In this document: in pieces, positions 37,961 through 50,500 of the stretch
Position numbering within the stretch: the stretch's first letter is position 1
How the letters are laid out: each line of letters opens with the position of its first letter
From: Micractinium sp. NFX-FRZ
Taxonomy: Eukaryota; Chlorophyta; Trebouxiophyceae; Chlorellales; Chlorellaceae
Length of the DNA: 64,000 nucleotides
Assembly (NCBI GenBank): GCA_029339195.1
Contig: JAPTJF010000309.1
Location: 1-64,000, forward strand
Direction of reading: 5' to 3'
Position numbers and translations under genes: made by a program
The notes under the pieces: model-generated
What the model saw: only the letters and a program-made list of their open reading frames with translations
Told to the model about the DNA's origin: nothing
The model's database searches: none

Positions 37961-39636
37961 CGTCGGCGGGCGGGGTGCGAGCAAGGCGAGGCGGAATGGA
38001 TTGTGATCTATGAATGTTCTTTGGGGTTTGATACATCACTTCACAATTGCGGGAATGGTCCCGTCGACACCGCCCAGCGGCAATCAGGTGTACTGCAGCG
38101 GCAGCTGCACGCGAGATGTGCACCTCGCACCGCAATGTTTACTCTGGCTTGGGTTTCTCACTTGGGTTTGATGGCAATGAGGTCCAGAAGTGGGAATGCT
38201 TGCGGCGGGCAAGCCCTGGCCTCCGCTCTGCAGGGCGCCAGCGGCGGCAGGGCCGACGGCGGCGCCCGTCGGTGGCGGCAGCAGCCTTGCATGCTCCTCA
38301 CCACAGCCTGCACCGGGTGCTGCCGGGCAGGCTCTGGCTGCCCATTGTGTCAACCACAAGTTCACCAATGTTTAGCCTCAACTGGTCCTCGCTGAGCTGT
38401 TCAGCTGTAGCTGCTGCCGCTGTCACTTCCCGGGCCGTCACGGTGCTGTGCCGGGTTGTCGGGTATCCGGCACTGCAATGGCACCGCGCACACAGAACCC
38501 ATTGATGCCATCGCCTCGCTGCAGTGTTGGAACTTGTAACATTAAAGTGGCTCTGTCTTGAAAGACACGCCTGTGCGGGTGCGTACTGGTTTACACGGAT
38601 TGCTGGCACGGCAGGTGATTTATTCAAGACACATGACAATAATATGTGAAGTGCACAATTTATAGTTTTATAATGTATATATAAAAATATGTGTATTGCA
38701 TGCATACATGTACATGCAATTATATGTGATTAGATGAATGTATTCATTTGTTTGGTGGCGGCTCTCTTGCGGAACCATGGTGAAGGGGGAACAAGCGGTG
38801 AGGCGCATGACAGATGCATCTCCATATGGGGCAGTGAGTGGGGGTGGGGCAGTGTGAAGGTGGCAGATGGAACAGTGAGTGGCAGATGGGGCAGTGAGTG
38901 GGAGTGGGGCAGTGTGAAGGTGGCAGAGTGTGGGGGCGGAACATTGTGAAGGCGGGGCAGTGTGAGGGTGTGGCAGTGTGAAGGTAGGGCACGGTGAAGG
39001 TGGGGCGAGAGTGGGAGGGAGGACTCTTCGGCAGAGGGGGCGTGTCGAGCGGATGCAAAACGGGCCATGGGAAACGGGGCTGCCAGAGAGTGCCATGCCA
39101 GCTGAGGGGTGTGTAAGATCAGGTGCAGTAGAGAAACCAAAAGGGGGGAGGCGGCAAGAACGGGGGCTGGCTGGGGCGATGGCTGACTGGCTTTGCTGTC
39201 GAAAGTGTGGTGGGGGGAAACTTGATGGTGCTGCCAGAGTGGGCTGGTGGGCTGCTGTAGAGTAGGGGGGTGCTGCTGCCGCTGGGTTTTGGGTGGATGG
39301 GGTGCTGCCGCTGGATGTGGGCTGTTGAGATTGGGTGGGATGAAGGCACTGCTGCAAATGCGGCGCCCTGGGGAGCTGCCAGACGAGGAAGCTGCCGGGG
39401 CGGGGGGAGCTGACAGGGCGGCGCTCTCAGATGTGAGTCACCGCCCCGACTGGCAGCCGCTGGCAGGCAACTGCCATGGTGTGGGAGGGCTTGGGAGCTG
39501 GGCGGCCACCCTCCTGCCTGGCCATCACCCCGGGCGGCCTGCAGGCGCCGGCAGGCGCTTGCGCGGGTCCCAGAGGGGCGGGCAGGCGCCTCCTGCTTCC
39601 GGCCATTTGCCCGGCAGGGAGTGGCTCAGCGGGAGC
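37961..39636. other. intergenic between paralogs A and B
   Basis: 1.7 kb without a supported gene. It contains the promoter side of paralog A and the 3' flank of paralog B. An unusually AT-rich island at about 38640-38750 includes TATATATAAAAATATG. A G-rich minisatellite (gggcagtgtgaaggtggcag-type, about 20-30 bp units) spans 38830-39010. A minus-strand TGTAA at 38591-38595 is a distant candidate polyA signal for paralog B. Confidence 0.6.
38830..39010. repeat. G-rich minisatellite
   Basis: Irregular tandem units built on gtgagtgg, ggggcagtgtgaagg and tggcagatgg, intergenic. Confidence 0.8.
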
Positions 39637-40536
39637 TCAGCGGCGGTTGGCCAGCGCGGCCTGCAGGCTGTCACGGCACTGCTGCAGCTGCTTGCCCGCC
39701 TCGGTGGCCTGGGCGGCGGTAGCCTGGCTGACCGACTTGCACGCGGCCAGCTGGTTGCCCACATCCACAGAGGCCTCTGCAGAATGAGGGGCGAGGCGGG
39801 GCGGGAGGGGCAGCGGGGTAAGCTGGAAGCGAAGGTGTGTGCAGCGGTACGTGTGCAGTTGCAGCGGCAGCAGCAGGAACACAGCACCGCTGCCCAGCAC
39901 CGACCGTAGTGGCGGGCACGAGCACTGCCCCTCACAAAGGCTGTCATGAGTGGACGCTGCCTCGGCCCCGCACAGCCCCACAGCGGCAGTGGGGGGGCAC
40001 CTCACCCAGGCAAGCGGACTGGCTGTCCTGGCATTCAGCCAGCTGCCCCGCCAGTGCGTCGCGCATGCCGGCGCACACGGCCTGCGTCTCGTCGCATGCG
40101 TCGCGGTCCGCGATCAGCAGCTGGGATGCCGTCATGCACTGGTCTACCTCGCCCTGCAGCTTGTCTGCAGGAAAGAAGACAGAAGGAAGGAAGGGGCGCA
40201 GGGGAGGGGGAGGGGCAGGGGGGTGAGAAAGAACGGGCGAAACCTGAAGGAGGGAAGGGGCGATGGGATGCACGGTTCAATGGCGCCCCTCGGCCCGCTG
40301 CCCTGGCCAGCGCGGCACCCAGCAGGCGCCGGCCTCTGGGTCAGCTACATGCCACCATGCCCCGCCCTGCCCAGGCTGCCGGTGGCGCCGCACCTGCCTC
40401 CGCCGCCTGCCCCGCCACATCAGCCTCGCAGCTCTCCAGCAGCGCGTCGGCGTCCTTCAGGTTGGATTCGCACACAGCCTGCTCGTGCGTGGCGGTGTCC
40501 AGCTGCAGGCAGGGGGGGCAGGCAGGCGGAAATGGG

Positions 40537-40576
<40 letters not shown>

Positions 40577-42611
40577 ACGCTGGGCAGAGAGGCAGCAGAT
40601 AAGCTTGTGGTTGGTGCAATGGCGAGTGTCAGCACGTGCAGCCAAGGCGCCGCCAGCAAGACAGGGCGGCATGGCATGTGCCGCCGCCCCGCCCCGCCAC
40701 ACCCCACAGCATGGCACAGCACACCGCCCTACAGGCCGCCGCCAGCCCATGACCGCACATGAACCTTTGGGTGCCCTGCCCACTGTGGAACCCAAACCCC
40801 ACCTGTGTGGTGCAAGTGTACATCTGGGTCTGCAGTGAGATGGCCTCCACCTTGCAGTTGTACAGCTCGTCCTCCACACCCATGCCCTGCAGTGAACAAT
40901 GCGTGTAACCCACATTCAGTCAGCCAGTGAACAGTAGGTTTAGGTGAGGTTTAGGTTAGGTTAGGTTGGTTGGATGGTTGGTTCAAGGAGGGCACAGATG
41001 CCTCCACCCCCACGCAGCAGCTGGCAGCAGGCGGGGCACAACAGGGCAGGCGGCAGCCGCGGCAAGGCGCCAGCCGCGGCAGAGGCACTGGAGGGCAGCG
41101 GCTGCACGCTGCTGGGATGCAGCAGCGTGTCTGCCCCATCCAACCAACCCACACATGCAGTAGATACACACGCACATCTGCCCGCCCCTGTGCTATCCTC
41201 CTTAAGCTTAAGTTAAGCCTGGCCCACCTGCTCTGAGTTGGCGTAGATCTCGCCCACCGCCTCGCTGAGCTGGCCGTACGTCACCTCCAGCTCATCCATC
41301 GCCTCCGCCAGCTTCCGCCCAGCTTCCGCCAGCGCCGCCTCCAGCTCAGCAATGCGGGCGTCCTTGGCCGCCACCTCAGCGGCGCAGGTGGGGTCCGTGG
41401 GGGTGGCGGGAGCATCATCGCCTGCCAGGGCGGCGGCACGCAGGGCGCCCTTGCGCGCGGTGCTGCGAGGCGGAAAGAGGGAGGGAGATAGGGGCAGGGA
41501 TGAGGGAGGGAGGGCGCACAGCATGGGGCTGTGCGCAGGCAGGTGTGTGGCGCCGGCCTTTTCAGACACCCACTCCTCCGACTGGCAGCCCTCACTTGCG
41601 GCTGCTGCCTGTATGTACCCCACCCCAGCCCTTCTCCGCCTGTGCAGCTCACCCCCACCCCACCTCAGGGACTTGGCCATGGCTGTGTTGTCAGAGTTGC
41701 ACTTGTTGAGGGCGGCGGTCTTGGCGGACAGGCGGGCGGCCAGGCCGGCGCTGGACTTGGAGCAGGCGGCGAGGTTGGCGGAGGCTGGGGTGAGCTTGGC
41801 CACCTGTGGGGGGGGCGCAGGGGTGGGGCGGGCGCGGTAGGGGTAGGCGCAGGTGGCCAGGGGGTGGTGCCAGGGTGGTGCACCAATTCAAGGGGCCACA
41901 TGTTTAAACAAGCAAGTTGAGCAAGTCGGCAGCATGGGCAGCTGCAGGGCTGCAGGCCACCCCCACCCCCTGTGCACCCACCTGCGCCTTGCTGGCGGCC
42001 AGGCTGGAGCTGCAGGTCTTGAGCTGCTTCTGGGTGCTGGCCAGGTTGGTGGTGCAGCTCTTGCAGGCGGTCAGCTTGGCGGTGCATGCCTTCTTGTCGG
42101 CGGCGCACGACTTGAGCTGGGCGGGGCAGGCGGCGGCGGCGGCGGTGGCCGTGGCAGAGGCGCCTGCCAGCAGGCTTCGCCTGGAGGGGTAAGCCGTGTT
42201 GGCGTCGGGGCGGGCGGCTGCAGGGAGAGGAGCACAGAGTAGAGGTTGAGGAGCGGGCAGCTAGCGCTGGATGGCAGGGCAGGGGATGAGTATGAAGGAA
42301 GGGCAGTTGGCGGCTGCGCCCGCAACCGCCGCCGCCGCCGCCGTGGGGGCGCTGCGAGGATGCCTGCCCCACTCACATCCCGGCGGCGATCTACCTCCGG
42401 CCAAGCAGTTTCGGGCCTCCAACCTGGGGCTTTGCTGCGCAGGTCAACCAGGTTTGCAGCCCAACGCCACTGTCACATCCTCCAGAGCTCCGGCTCCGGG
42501 ACAGCATTCCCCTGACCCCCCGCGCGACCACTCACCAGCCATGCCCGTGCCTGAAATGAGGACACAGAGGAGTCCGACGGCCGCCAGAGTTGGGTGGGCT
42601 GTGTGTGCCAT
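39637..42611 (-). CDS. heptad-cysteine coiled-coil protein, paralog B
   Basis: Complete, intact family member of 392 residues. Exons: 42536-42611, 41982-42217, 41664-41803, 41228-41462, 40803-40886, 40394-40502, 40006-40164, 39637-39776. All frames close. An N-terminal signal peptide (LAAVGLLCVLISGTGMAG) indicates secretion or an extracytoplasmic site. The N-terminal helix has cysteines at strict C-x6-C-x6-C-x6-C spacing (CPAQLKSCAADKKACTAKLT). The C-terminal half has intervals of 13, 13, 13, 20, 13, 6, 13, 6 residues, then 20 in the last exon, so each step is a whole number of heptads. A central Ala/Ser/Lys-rich segment is nearly cysteine-free apart from one C-x20-C pair. No enzyme motif. 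Exon lengths match the other two genes; the fourth exon is undivided here. Confidence 0.85.
40539..40575. repeat. GT dinucleotide microsatellite in intron
   Basis: About 18 GT units in the intron between exons 40394-40502 and 40803-40886 of paralog B. Confidence 0.9.
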
Positions 42612-43294
42612 GTTGCGAGCGGAGGAACAGAAGGAGGTACCGGATGTGCGCCGGAGTGTGTGTTCGGGCGTTTCAAGAAGGTTGGTGGTTGATTCAATTG
42701 ATGGATGTGAGCGGAGGAGGGCTGGCTTTTGTATGCAGGTGAGACAGGGGTGCGGAAGCTGCTTGACCAGCTTCCTGTGCGCTTTTTGGGCCGGAGCTTC
42801 TCCTCCGGTCATACCAAATGGTTGCATTACTTACATGATGATTTCATGACCGATCATGACCTGGGTGGCCCAGCGGCTGGAGCGATGCAGCTCGGCCTAG
42901 GGCAGCCGCCACCGCACGCCGGCAGCGGCTGGCGCCTGCCTGGTCAGGTGCGCAGGAGAGGAGCAAGTCTAGATTACAACAGGTACGGCTACAACCCAAG
43001 CCACTGCAGCTCCCAGCTGCTGCAGCGGGTGCACGTCGGCGACTTGCCAGCAGTGTGTGTGTGCGCTGCCCCAGCCCCCACCAGCGGATCTGGCGCTGGC
43101 AGGAAGCTGCCGCCTGTGCCGCCCAGTGCCGCGCCGGTTGCTGGCACCATGCCGCCCCTCCCGACAATGCTACAGGCTGGGCTATAGGCAGGCTGCATTC
43201 AGGCTGTGCTCGGGGGCAGCCCGGAACTGGGATGTAGGCCCATGCGTGCGCAGCCGCCAAAGGTGCGCCATACCACCTCAGGCCTGCTGAGCGC
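42612..43294. other. intergenic, promoter of paralog B
   Basis: Upstream region of paralog B and 3' flank of the small gene at 43295. A minus-strand TGTAA (ttaca) at 42974-42978, about 320 bp past the small gene's stop, is a candidate polyA signal. No exon supported. Confidence 0.5.
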
Positions 43295-44350
43295 TCAGCT
43301 GCCGGCCACATCCGGGACGTGCACGTTGCGCAGCAGCCTGCACAAGAGGGGGTAGTGGCAGACCAAGCGTGGTAAAGTGAGGGAGCGCGGACAGGGGCGC
43401 GGCAGGGGACATGTACGGTGCTTCCAGTGTTGGGGGAGGTCACAGCAAGGCAAAGGGAGGGCCGGCAGACTGCGGCGGGGCAGCAGGGGGCCGCTTGGCG
43501 TGCAGCTTTTGCCAGCGGCAGGGGCGCGGTACGCCCGAGCCCTACCTGAAGGAGGGGCCGTACTGCAGCCCGCTCTCCCGCAGTTGCTGGTACAGCTGCA
43601 CGGTGTCACGAGGCACGGTGGCTGCAAGGAACAGGGGGAGGGGGAGGGGGCGGGCAGAGGGGCAGCGGGTGGGTGGCGAGACGGGAGGTGCCAGGCTATT
43701 GGGGCACGGCCTCTGCTGCCTGCAGTGGGCGGCTCTTGCACGTAAGAAACCAAATCCCGCATTATGCACAGCAGCGGTGCTTTGATCCACATGGCTGTTC
43801 CCTATGAACAGGTGCCCGCCCTCAAGCAGGCTGTGAGCCACCAGCGGCCGCTGGTGTGCCGCGCCGCTCACCGCTCACGCGCTGCGCATCAATCGTGCGC
43901 TCTGCCATCCCCTTGTTCAGCTTGTCTACGCGCTTCTTCTCAGCCTGCACTTGTACGAGAAAGAAGGTGGTCAGAGTTGGCTGCCAAAGTGAGGGACGGG
44001 GCAGAGGCAGGCAGGCAGGCAGGCAGGCAGGCGCAGCAGCGGCGGCGTCGGCGAGCGGCGGCACCAGAGTGGCAGTGGCCCGTCGGCTTCTGGGGGCTTG
44101 CAGCGCCTGCTGCCGCACCCAACGCTTCCCAAAATATCTCCGACCACAAATGGCCTGCCCCAGCGCGCACCTGGTACACGCTCTTGATGAGCTCCTGGAA
44201 GGCGGCCTCATCCTCGCCCAGCACGATCGCCGCCACCTCCGGCTCTTTCTCCAGCGCCTCCATCTTCACGGGGTCCGCCTTGAGCGCCGCTCGGAAGGCG
44301 GCCGGGTCGCGCGCGGTGCCATCCTCGTTCAGGGCAAACGGGTCGGCCAT
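43295..44350 (-). CDS. small protein of unknown function (123 aa)
   Basis: Not recognised as a named family. Four exons (44171-44350, 43872-43944, 43546-43621, 43295-43337) splice in frame to 123 residues. The N-terminal 60 residues are charged and helical (ALKADPVKMEALEKEPEVAA; FQELIKSVYQ), continuing into a Lys-rich helix (AEKKRVDKLNKGMAERTIDA). The last 40 residues contain LYQQLRESGLQYGPSFRLL, which resembles the YGPxF segment of the hot-dog fold in polyketide-synthase dehydratase domains. The remainder of such a domain is absent, so this may be coincidence or a captured fragment. No signal peptide. Its 5' end is 224 bp from the stop of the SWR1 gene on the same strand. Confidence 0.65.
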
Positions 44351-44528
44351 GGCTGCGCGCTGGCCTCTTCCTCAACTGCAGGCTTATATTGGCGCGTAAA
44401 AGCGATCAGAAGGCCCTCCGCCAGTGCCCGAGCCCGGTCAACCCAGCATGCTTTGCCGCGCTGGCGCCGCGCTGTGCACAAACCCTCCATGCCCCTTGTC
44501 ATGCAGAGGTCGAGGCATGGTGTGTGTG

Positions 44529-44533
44529 TTACA
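44529..44533 (-). promoter_or_regulatory. probable polyadenylation signal TGTAA
   Basis: ttaca on plus (TGTAA on minus) about 42 bp downstream of the SWR1-gene stop codon. Confidence 0.55.
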
Positions 44534-44574
44534 AGGCAGCCTCTACTTCTATCAGCAGGCTCAGGCATACAGCC

Positions 44575-47500
44575 TCACTGCGGGGGGAAGCCCGGCAGCG
44601 GCTGCATCGGTGCGCCTGCCAGCCCAAATGCCGCCAGCGCCGCCATCGGCGGGGGAGCTGCCCCCGCACCCCCGGCCGCTGCTGCTGCTGCTACCCCCGG
44701 CAGCGCCACATGCTGCTGCGGGAGCAACGCCATGCCACCTGGCGCCCACGCCTGCTGCTGTGGCTGCATCGCGAGCGTCCCAGCCCACGGCTGCTGCTGC
44801 TGCTGACCCGCCGGCTGCTGCAGCAGACCCATCAGCGACTGCTGCTGCTGAGCTGGCTGCGCCGGCGGCGCCCTAAACTGCTGCGCTGCCAGGGTCATGC
44901 TGCGCGGGCTGCCCAGGCCGCTGGTGGCGGAGGGCCGTGAGAAGGAGTCAACGGCTGCCTGTCGGGCTGCCTGGGCGCCGCCTGTGCGGGCTGCAGGGTG
45001 GGGGGCGGCGGGGCGGGGAGGGGATGCACGCTGGGTGGTGAGCGGGGAGCCGGGCAGGCATGTCGGCACTGGAGTAGGGGGGACTTGGGTGCATGCCACC
45101 GTTACTACCCACCCCCTCTGCTGCCCCGCCGCCCCTGTCACCACCCCACCCACAATGACCATATCTGCATTCCCACCCCTCTTCCAGTTGCCCCCTCTCC
45201 CCCCAGCTCACCTGCATCTAATATGACTTGCAGGCGGCTCGAGATGACGCGCGCCGCGCCGCCCCCGCAGCGCTGGCGCACCGCCGCCGCCAGCTGCTGC
45301 GCCTGCTGCGCCAGTGGGGCGCCCACCGGCGGCGGCAGTGCCTGCGGCGGCGCCGCGGCGCCTGGCACCAGCGCGGCCAGATGCTGCTGCAGCTGCGCAG
45401 CCAGCGCGGCCTGCTGCTGCATGCGGCCGCCGGCGACGGCGCCGCCCACAGCACGCGCAAGCAGCGCCTGCACCACGGCCATGGCCTTGGGGCCTGCTGA
45501 TCCTGCTGTGCCCAGTTGTTGCTGCAGCTGCGCTCGCAGTGTGGCCAGCAGGGCTTCCAGGTTCTCTTTGCCCCCCGCCCCGCCGCTTGCCGCCACCGCC
45601 GCCGATGCCGCACAGAGCTGGGAGTACCGCTGCCGGCAGGCGTGCGCCGACCGCTTCTTGCCCTGGGCCGCCGCCGCCTCCACGCCTGCCACGGTGGTCG
45701 CCGCTGCGCCTGCGGGGATTGACCCGAGGGGAACGGATGAGCATGATGAGGCGCCGGGGCAGCATTAGTGGGATGCAGGCTCAGCCCTACCTATCCCAAA
45801 AGGGCATCCGTGCCTCCTCAGGCGCATGCCTGCCCGCATGAATGCAAGCAGTGCTCCAGGGCCAACTCTCCCAGCCAGTCGGAGCACCGCAAGCCGCAGG
45901 TGCAGCCCCCGCAATGCCTCTGCCAGTAGAGCACGGGGGAACAGCTGGTGCCACCGCTCCCGCCCTACCTGCCGCCAGCGCATCGGCGGCTGCCGCATAG
46001 GCCGCTTCCCCCGCGGGGTGCCCCTGCTCCAGCAGCAGCGCCAGCACAGAGCAGAGCACAAAGTCCTGGAAAAGGGGGGGCAGCACATGTGGGGGAGCGG
46101 GCGTGGTGGGTGCCCGAGTGCAGGCATGCCAGCAGAGCGGCAGGCTGGCAGCCAGCGTAGAGGAGAGCACAAGAATGTGTGGAGGAATGCGCGCCGCTGG
46201 GTGGCTGGAAGGCACAGGCAGGTGGGCAGCGCAATGAGGCAGGGGCCACAACCCTTGCACTTCCTGTGGGCGCGGGACAAAAGGGCGCGCAGCACGCAGG
46301 CAGGTGTGCGCCGTCCCGAAATGCAGACCGCAGGCAGAACACACACACGCGCACACACACACACACTCACCTCCTGGACCTCCCAGGGCTGAGAAAAGGG
46401 GCGCAGGGGCAGCAGGACTCGCGGGCGCTTGCTGGCGGGGCCTGCGGCGGGCATGGCGGGCGGGCGGGCGGGCGAACAAGCAGGAGCGTTTGGGGGGGAG
46501 GTGCACAGTTTGGGGAGCGCAACCAGCCAGCCCGGCCCGCAACAGCAGCAGGACATAATTGTGATGGCTCACTGCATAATGTAACAACATATTACACCGC
46601 CAGCAAGGCCTGCATCCACTGAGGCCCCGTGCTGCTCCACCCCCTGTGCCCCTGCCCACCTTGGGCGGAGCCGGCCGTGTCTGCCACCTCCCACGGCTGG
46701 TGGGCTGCTGCTGCTGCCGCCACAGCAGATCCCGCGCTGCCCCGCCCCCCCCGCCCGCCTCGCCCGCCCCGGCCCCCGCGCCCGCCCCGCCCGCCGCCTG
46801 CCGCCCCCCAGCCGCGGCTGCCGCTGTCGTGCCCGCTGGGCGCGGCGGCGGCGGCAGCGGCCGCCGCCGCCAGCGCCGCATGCGTGGCGGCTGCAGAGGC
46901 GGCTGCCTGCTGCGCCTCGCGATGCGCTATCAGAGGGATGGCTGCTGACTGGGCCACTAAGTCGCCGTCGGCGGCCCGCCTGGCGGTCTCCTGGTCCAGC
47001 CCCAGCTCAATGTACCACTTCTGCAGGCGGGGGGATGGAGAGGGAAGTTGAAGAGGCAGGGCACAAAGCTTGACTGGTCACATGGCCTGGGGGGCCAGTT
47101 GATCGCCGCCGCCAGCTGGCGGGCTGTTGGCTTGAGCCTGGGTCAGTGCCACCATGTTTCGTGCAGCTCCAGCACCCACTTCACACCCCGGGGACTTCCT
47201 TTGCCACCGTCCAGCACTCCAAACCCAGCCCACCGTCCGCACGTGCCACACAACCCGCCCTGCGCCGGCCGCACGAGTACCCAACCCACCCCACCCCACC
47301 CGGGCACCCCACCCAGGCACCCCACCCCACCCGGGCACCTCACCCCACCCCGCCCCACCCCACCACCCTGCCCAACCCTGCCGCCCACCTCCCACTTCTT
47401 CCTCTCCGCCTCCTCCTTGCGCCGCTCCGCCTCCTGGGCGCGCTCCACCTGGGTGCGGTACGCCTCCACAGCGTCGCCCTGCACAGCAGCACAGGCAGTA

Positions 47501-50500
47501 CGGGAGCACTCCACCTGGGTGTGGGCATTCCCCTGCAGCATCGCCCTTCACGGTATCGCACAGGCAGGGGGCACCGCAGGACAACCACCCCGCTTGGTTG
47601 CGGCATGTGGGTGGGGTGGGAGTTTGTGCGCACAGTAGGCCTGCGGGCAAGCCCCCCCACACAGTGGGACCGCTCCCTCCAAACCGGCCACCCCCCCAAT
47701 TTCGCCGGCGTGTGTGGTTGGGGGAAGCAGATTTGCAATCGCCCTGGGGCAAGCCCGCACACGCCATGCTCCCTCACCCACCAACACCCCCCAGTGTGGG
47801 CCCACCTGGTCCCAGTCAGCCACCAGGTTGGCCTCCTCATCCTCATCAATCTCAGCCTCCTGCACCAGGGGGGGGTGTGATCACCTAGTGTTAGCAGACA
47901 CAGAACCGGCTGCACGGGCTGCACACCAAGCAGTGCGTTCACGATACAGTGCCCCCACACCGCTGCTTTGAGGGTGCGGTACACATGAAGGCGCGCGCCT
48001 CACCCGCTCCTCCTCCGCCTCCTCCATGCGCTGCACATCAAACTCCTCAACCTTGTACGCCTGCTCCACCTGCAGCAGACAGGGACAGGGGCAGAGGCAG
48101 GCAGAGAAACACACACAGGTGAATACTCAAGGTGGTGTGTCAGCACATTGGTACACCAGAGCCAGCCACCACGCACATGTTGCCCCCCTTGCAGCGCAGT
48201 CGCTGGCCATCGCCCCACTTGACCGCCCTCATTCCCCTCCTTCCTCTGCCGCATCCGCCTTAAGCTGCTGCCCGCCTACCCCAGGGGCGCCCTCTACACA
48301 CACAGCGCAACGCTCCAGTGGCCAAGTGGCCAACTCTCCTCTACCCCTCCTTGTGCGCTCCCTATGCTCCCGTCTCTACTTTGCTCCTTTTTTGTTTCTC
48401 CTCGCAACACGGCAAGTAGCCACCCTCTGCCCCCTCCCCACCGCCACCCCCGCCCACCTCTGGCTCCAGCTGCTTCTTGTTCCCTCTTTCTCCTTTCCCT
48501 TTGCAACACAGCAAGAGGCCCACCGTCGACCACCCAGGTGCATCCCCACCCTCTGCCCCCCACCCCCTCCTGCCCACCTCCGCCTCCAGCTGCCTCTTGT
48601 CAAGCCCGGGCGCCTCCTTCTCCATGAAGCGCACGGCGTAGCGCTCCACCGGCCGCAGCGCGCCCTCCAGCTGGGCGATGCTGCCCTGCGCGCCGCCTGC
48701 AAGAATGGCGGGGCAGGAAGAGTTCAAAAATACGTGTGATCGGTTAAAGAGATGATGGGGTGAGATGCACCCCTGAAAGAGCGCCCTCCAGCTGGGCAGT
48801 GCTGCCCTGCGCGCCGCCTGCACCACAGGCACAGCAGGGGCAGCAGTGTTCTGTGGAGGAAAGAGCGTGGGGTGGGGCCGCAAAGGCATCTACCCCAAAC
48901 CAGCGTGCCCCCAGCCGGCCAACTGCCCAGTGCGCCGACTGCAAGAAGGGGGAAGTCAGAAAAACAACAGAAACCCAGAACATACAGCACGCTCACCTGC
49001 CAGGGCGGCCAGATCCTTCATTTCGTCCAAGCCGCCCGCCGCGCCCGCCTCGCCCGCCGCCGCTGCCTCCGCTGCGGGCTCTGCGGAGGTCGCAGCCGTG
49101 CCGGCGGCAGCCCCGCCGCCGCCGCCTCCCCCAGCGCTGTCACGTGTGGTGGTGTCGTCCCCTGCCTCCCCTGCCTCGGGCTGGCCAGGCCCAGGCTCCT
49201 GCAGGGGGGCGGGCGGGGACGGAGAGCAATCCGAAGTGAAAACAAAGTGCCGCTGGCTGTTGCGGGTGCAGGTGTGGGCCACCTAACACCCCTTCCCCAA
49301 AGTGGCTATTTGTAGGCCCCGGCCGGCTGCTGCAGTAGGGAAAGGAGCGGGAGCGGCGTCGCCGCCTCGCAGCCTGCACCCTCTGGCCGTCATGTACACG
49401 TGCCGCGGTGCCTATTTCACACGGACTGCATGCTTTGCCGTCACGGCGCATGATACGTGCACAGCGTGCTGTCCCTCACCTTAAGGAATTCGTCCATCTC
49501 TGCCGCCGCCTCGCGCTCCACCGCCGCCGCCGCCGCCACGTCACCCTCGTCCTCCGCCGCCCGCATGGCCGCCTTGATCTCCTCCGCAGACATGCCCGCT
49601 CCGCCTGCAGGCAGTACATGACACATTTTAGATCCTACCAGTGCTCCGCCGGAGGTCTGACAGAGCCCATGCGCAGGCCAGCTGCGGCCCGCCACCGCCG
49701 CATCCTCCGAAACCTCCCCCATTGCCCCCTTTCGCAACGAGCCTTCATCCAATGCTGTACCCATGGGGCCAACCTACCCCCTGCTGCCTCCTCCACACCC
49801 TCTGCCCCACACACAGTCACAACATGCGCCCAGGGGATTTAGCTCACCCCCGCTGCCGCCGTCGAACCCTCCCAGCAGCGACTGAGGGTCCAGGCTGGTG
49901 AGGATGTCGGTGGTGAAACCTCCAGACTGTGTGTGTGTGGGGGGTGGCAGGGGGGGGGTTGGGGGGTGGGGGTGGGGGGGGGGGGGGCAGGCAGGCCAAC
50001 ACACAAGAGGAGATGTCATTGAGAGCGAGTGGCGTGGCGCATTTGAAGAATGGGAAGGGCAGTGGGCAGCGTGCAGGGGTGCCGGGCCCAGGGTTGGCAA
50101 GGGGGCACAGCCTAAATAGGTAGGGCAGGAGGGTCCCTGCTCCCGCATGACTAATCGCCAGCCACTGGTGACCCTGTGCCTGCTGTGCTGCTAGCCGGCA
50201 CACGAACCACCTGCCGTCCCCAGCCGCCCGCCGCTGACTCTTCCTGGCACCCGAGTCGCCAAAATGGACAGAACAGTGATGCACCCTGCAACTGCTGACC
50301 TGGATGGCCAGGAATCCTTCCTGGCCTTTGATATTGCATAAAACGAAAAACTTAACCCCAGGTTTGACTATGAATGATTGAATGCTGACCTGGATGGCCA
50401 GGAAGTCCAGCTGGCGCTTCTGGTCGCTCTTCTTCAAAATGTTCTCCTCAATTGTGTGCTCACTGCAGGGGGGGAGGGGCGGCCTCTCAAGGGCATGTGC

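Noticed and set aside
38047..39265. Several open frames between paralogs A and B
   Set aside because: Composed of minisatellite or low-complexity sequence without supported introns or recognisable domains.
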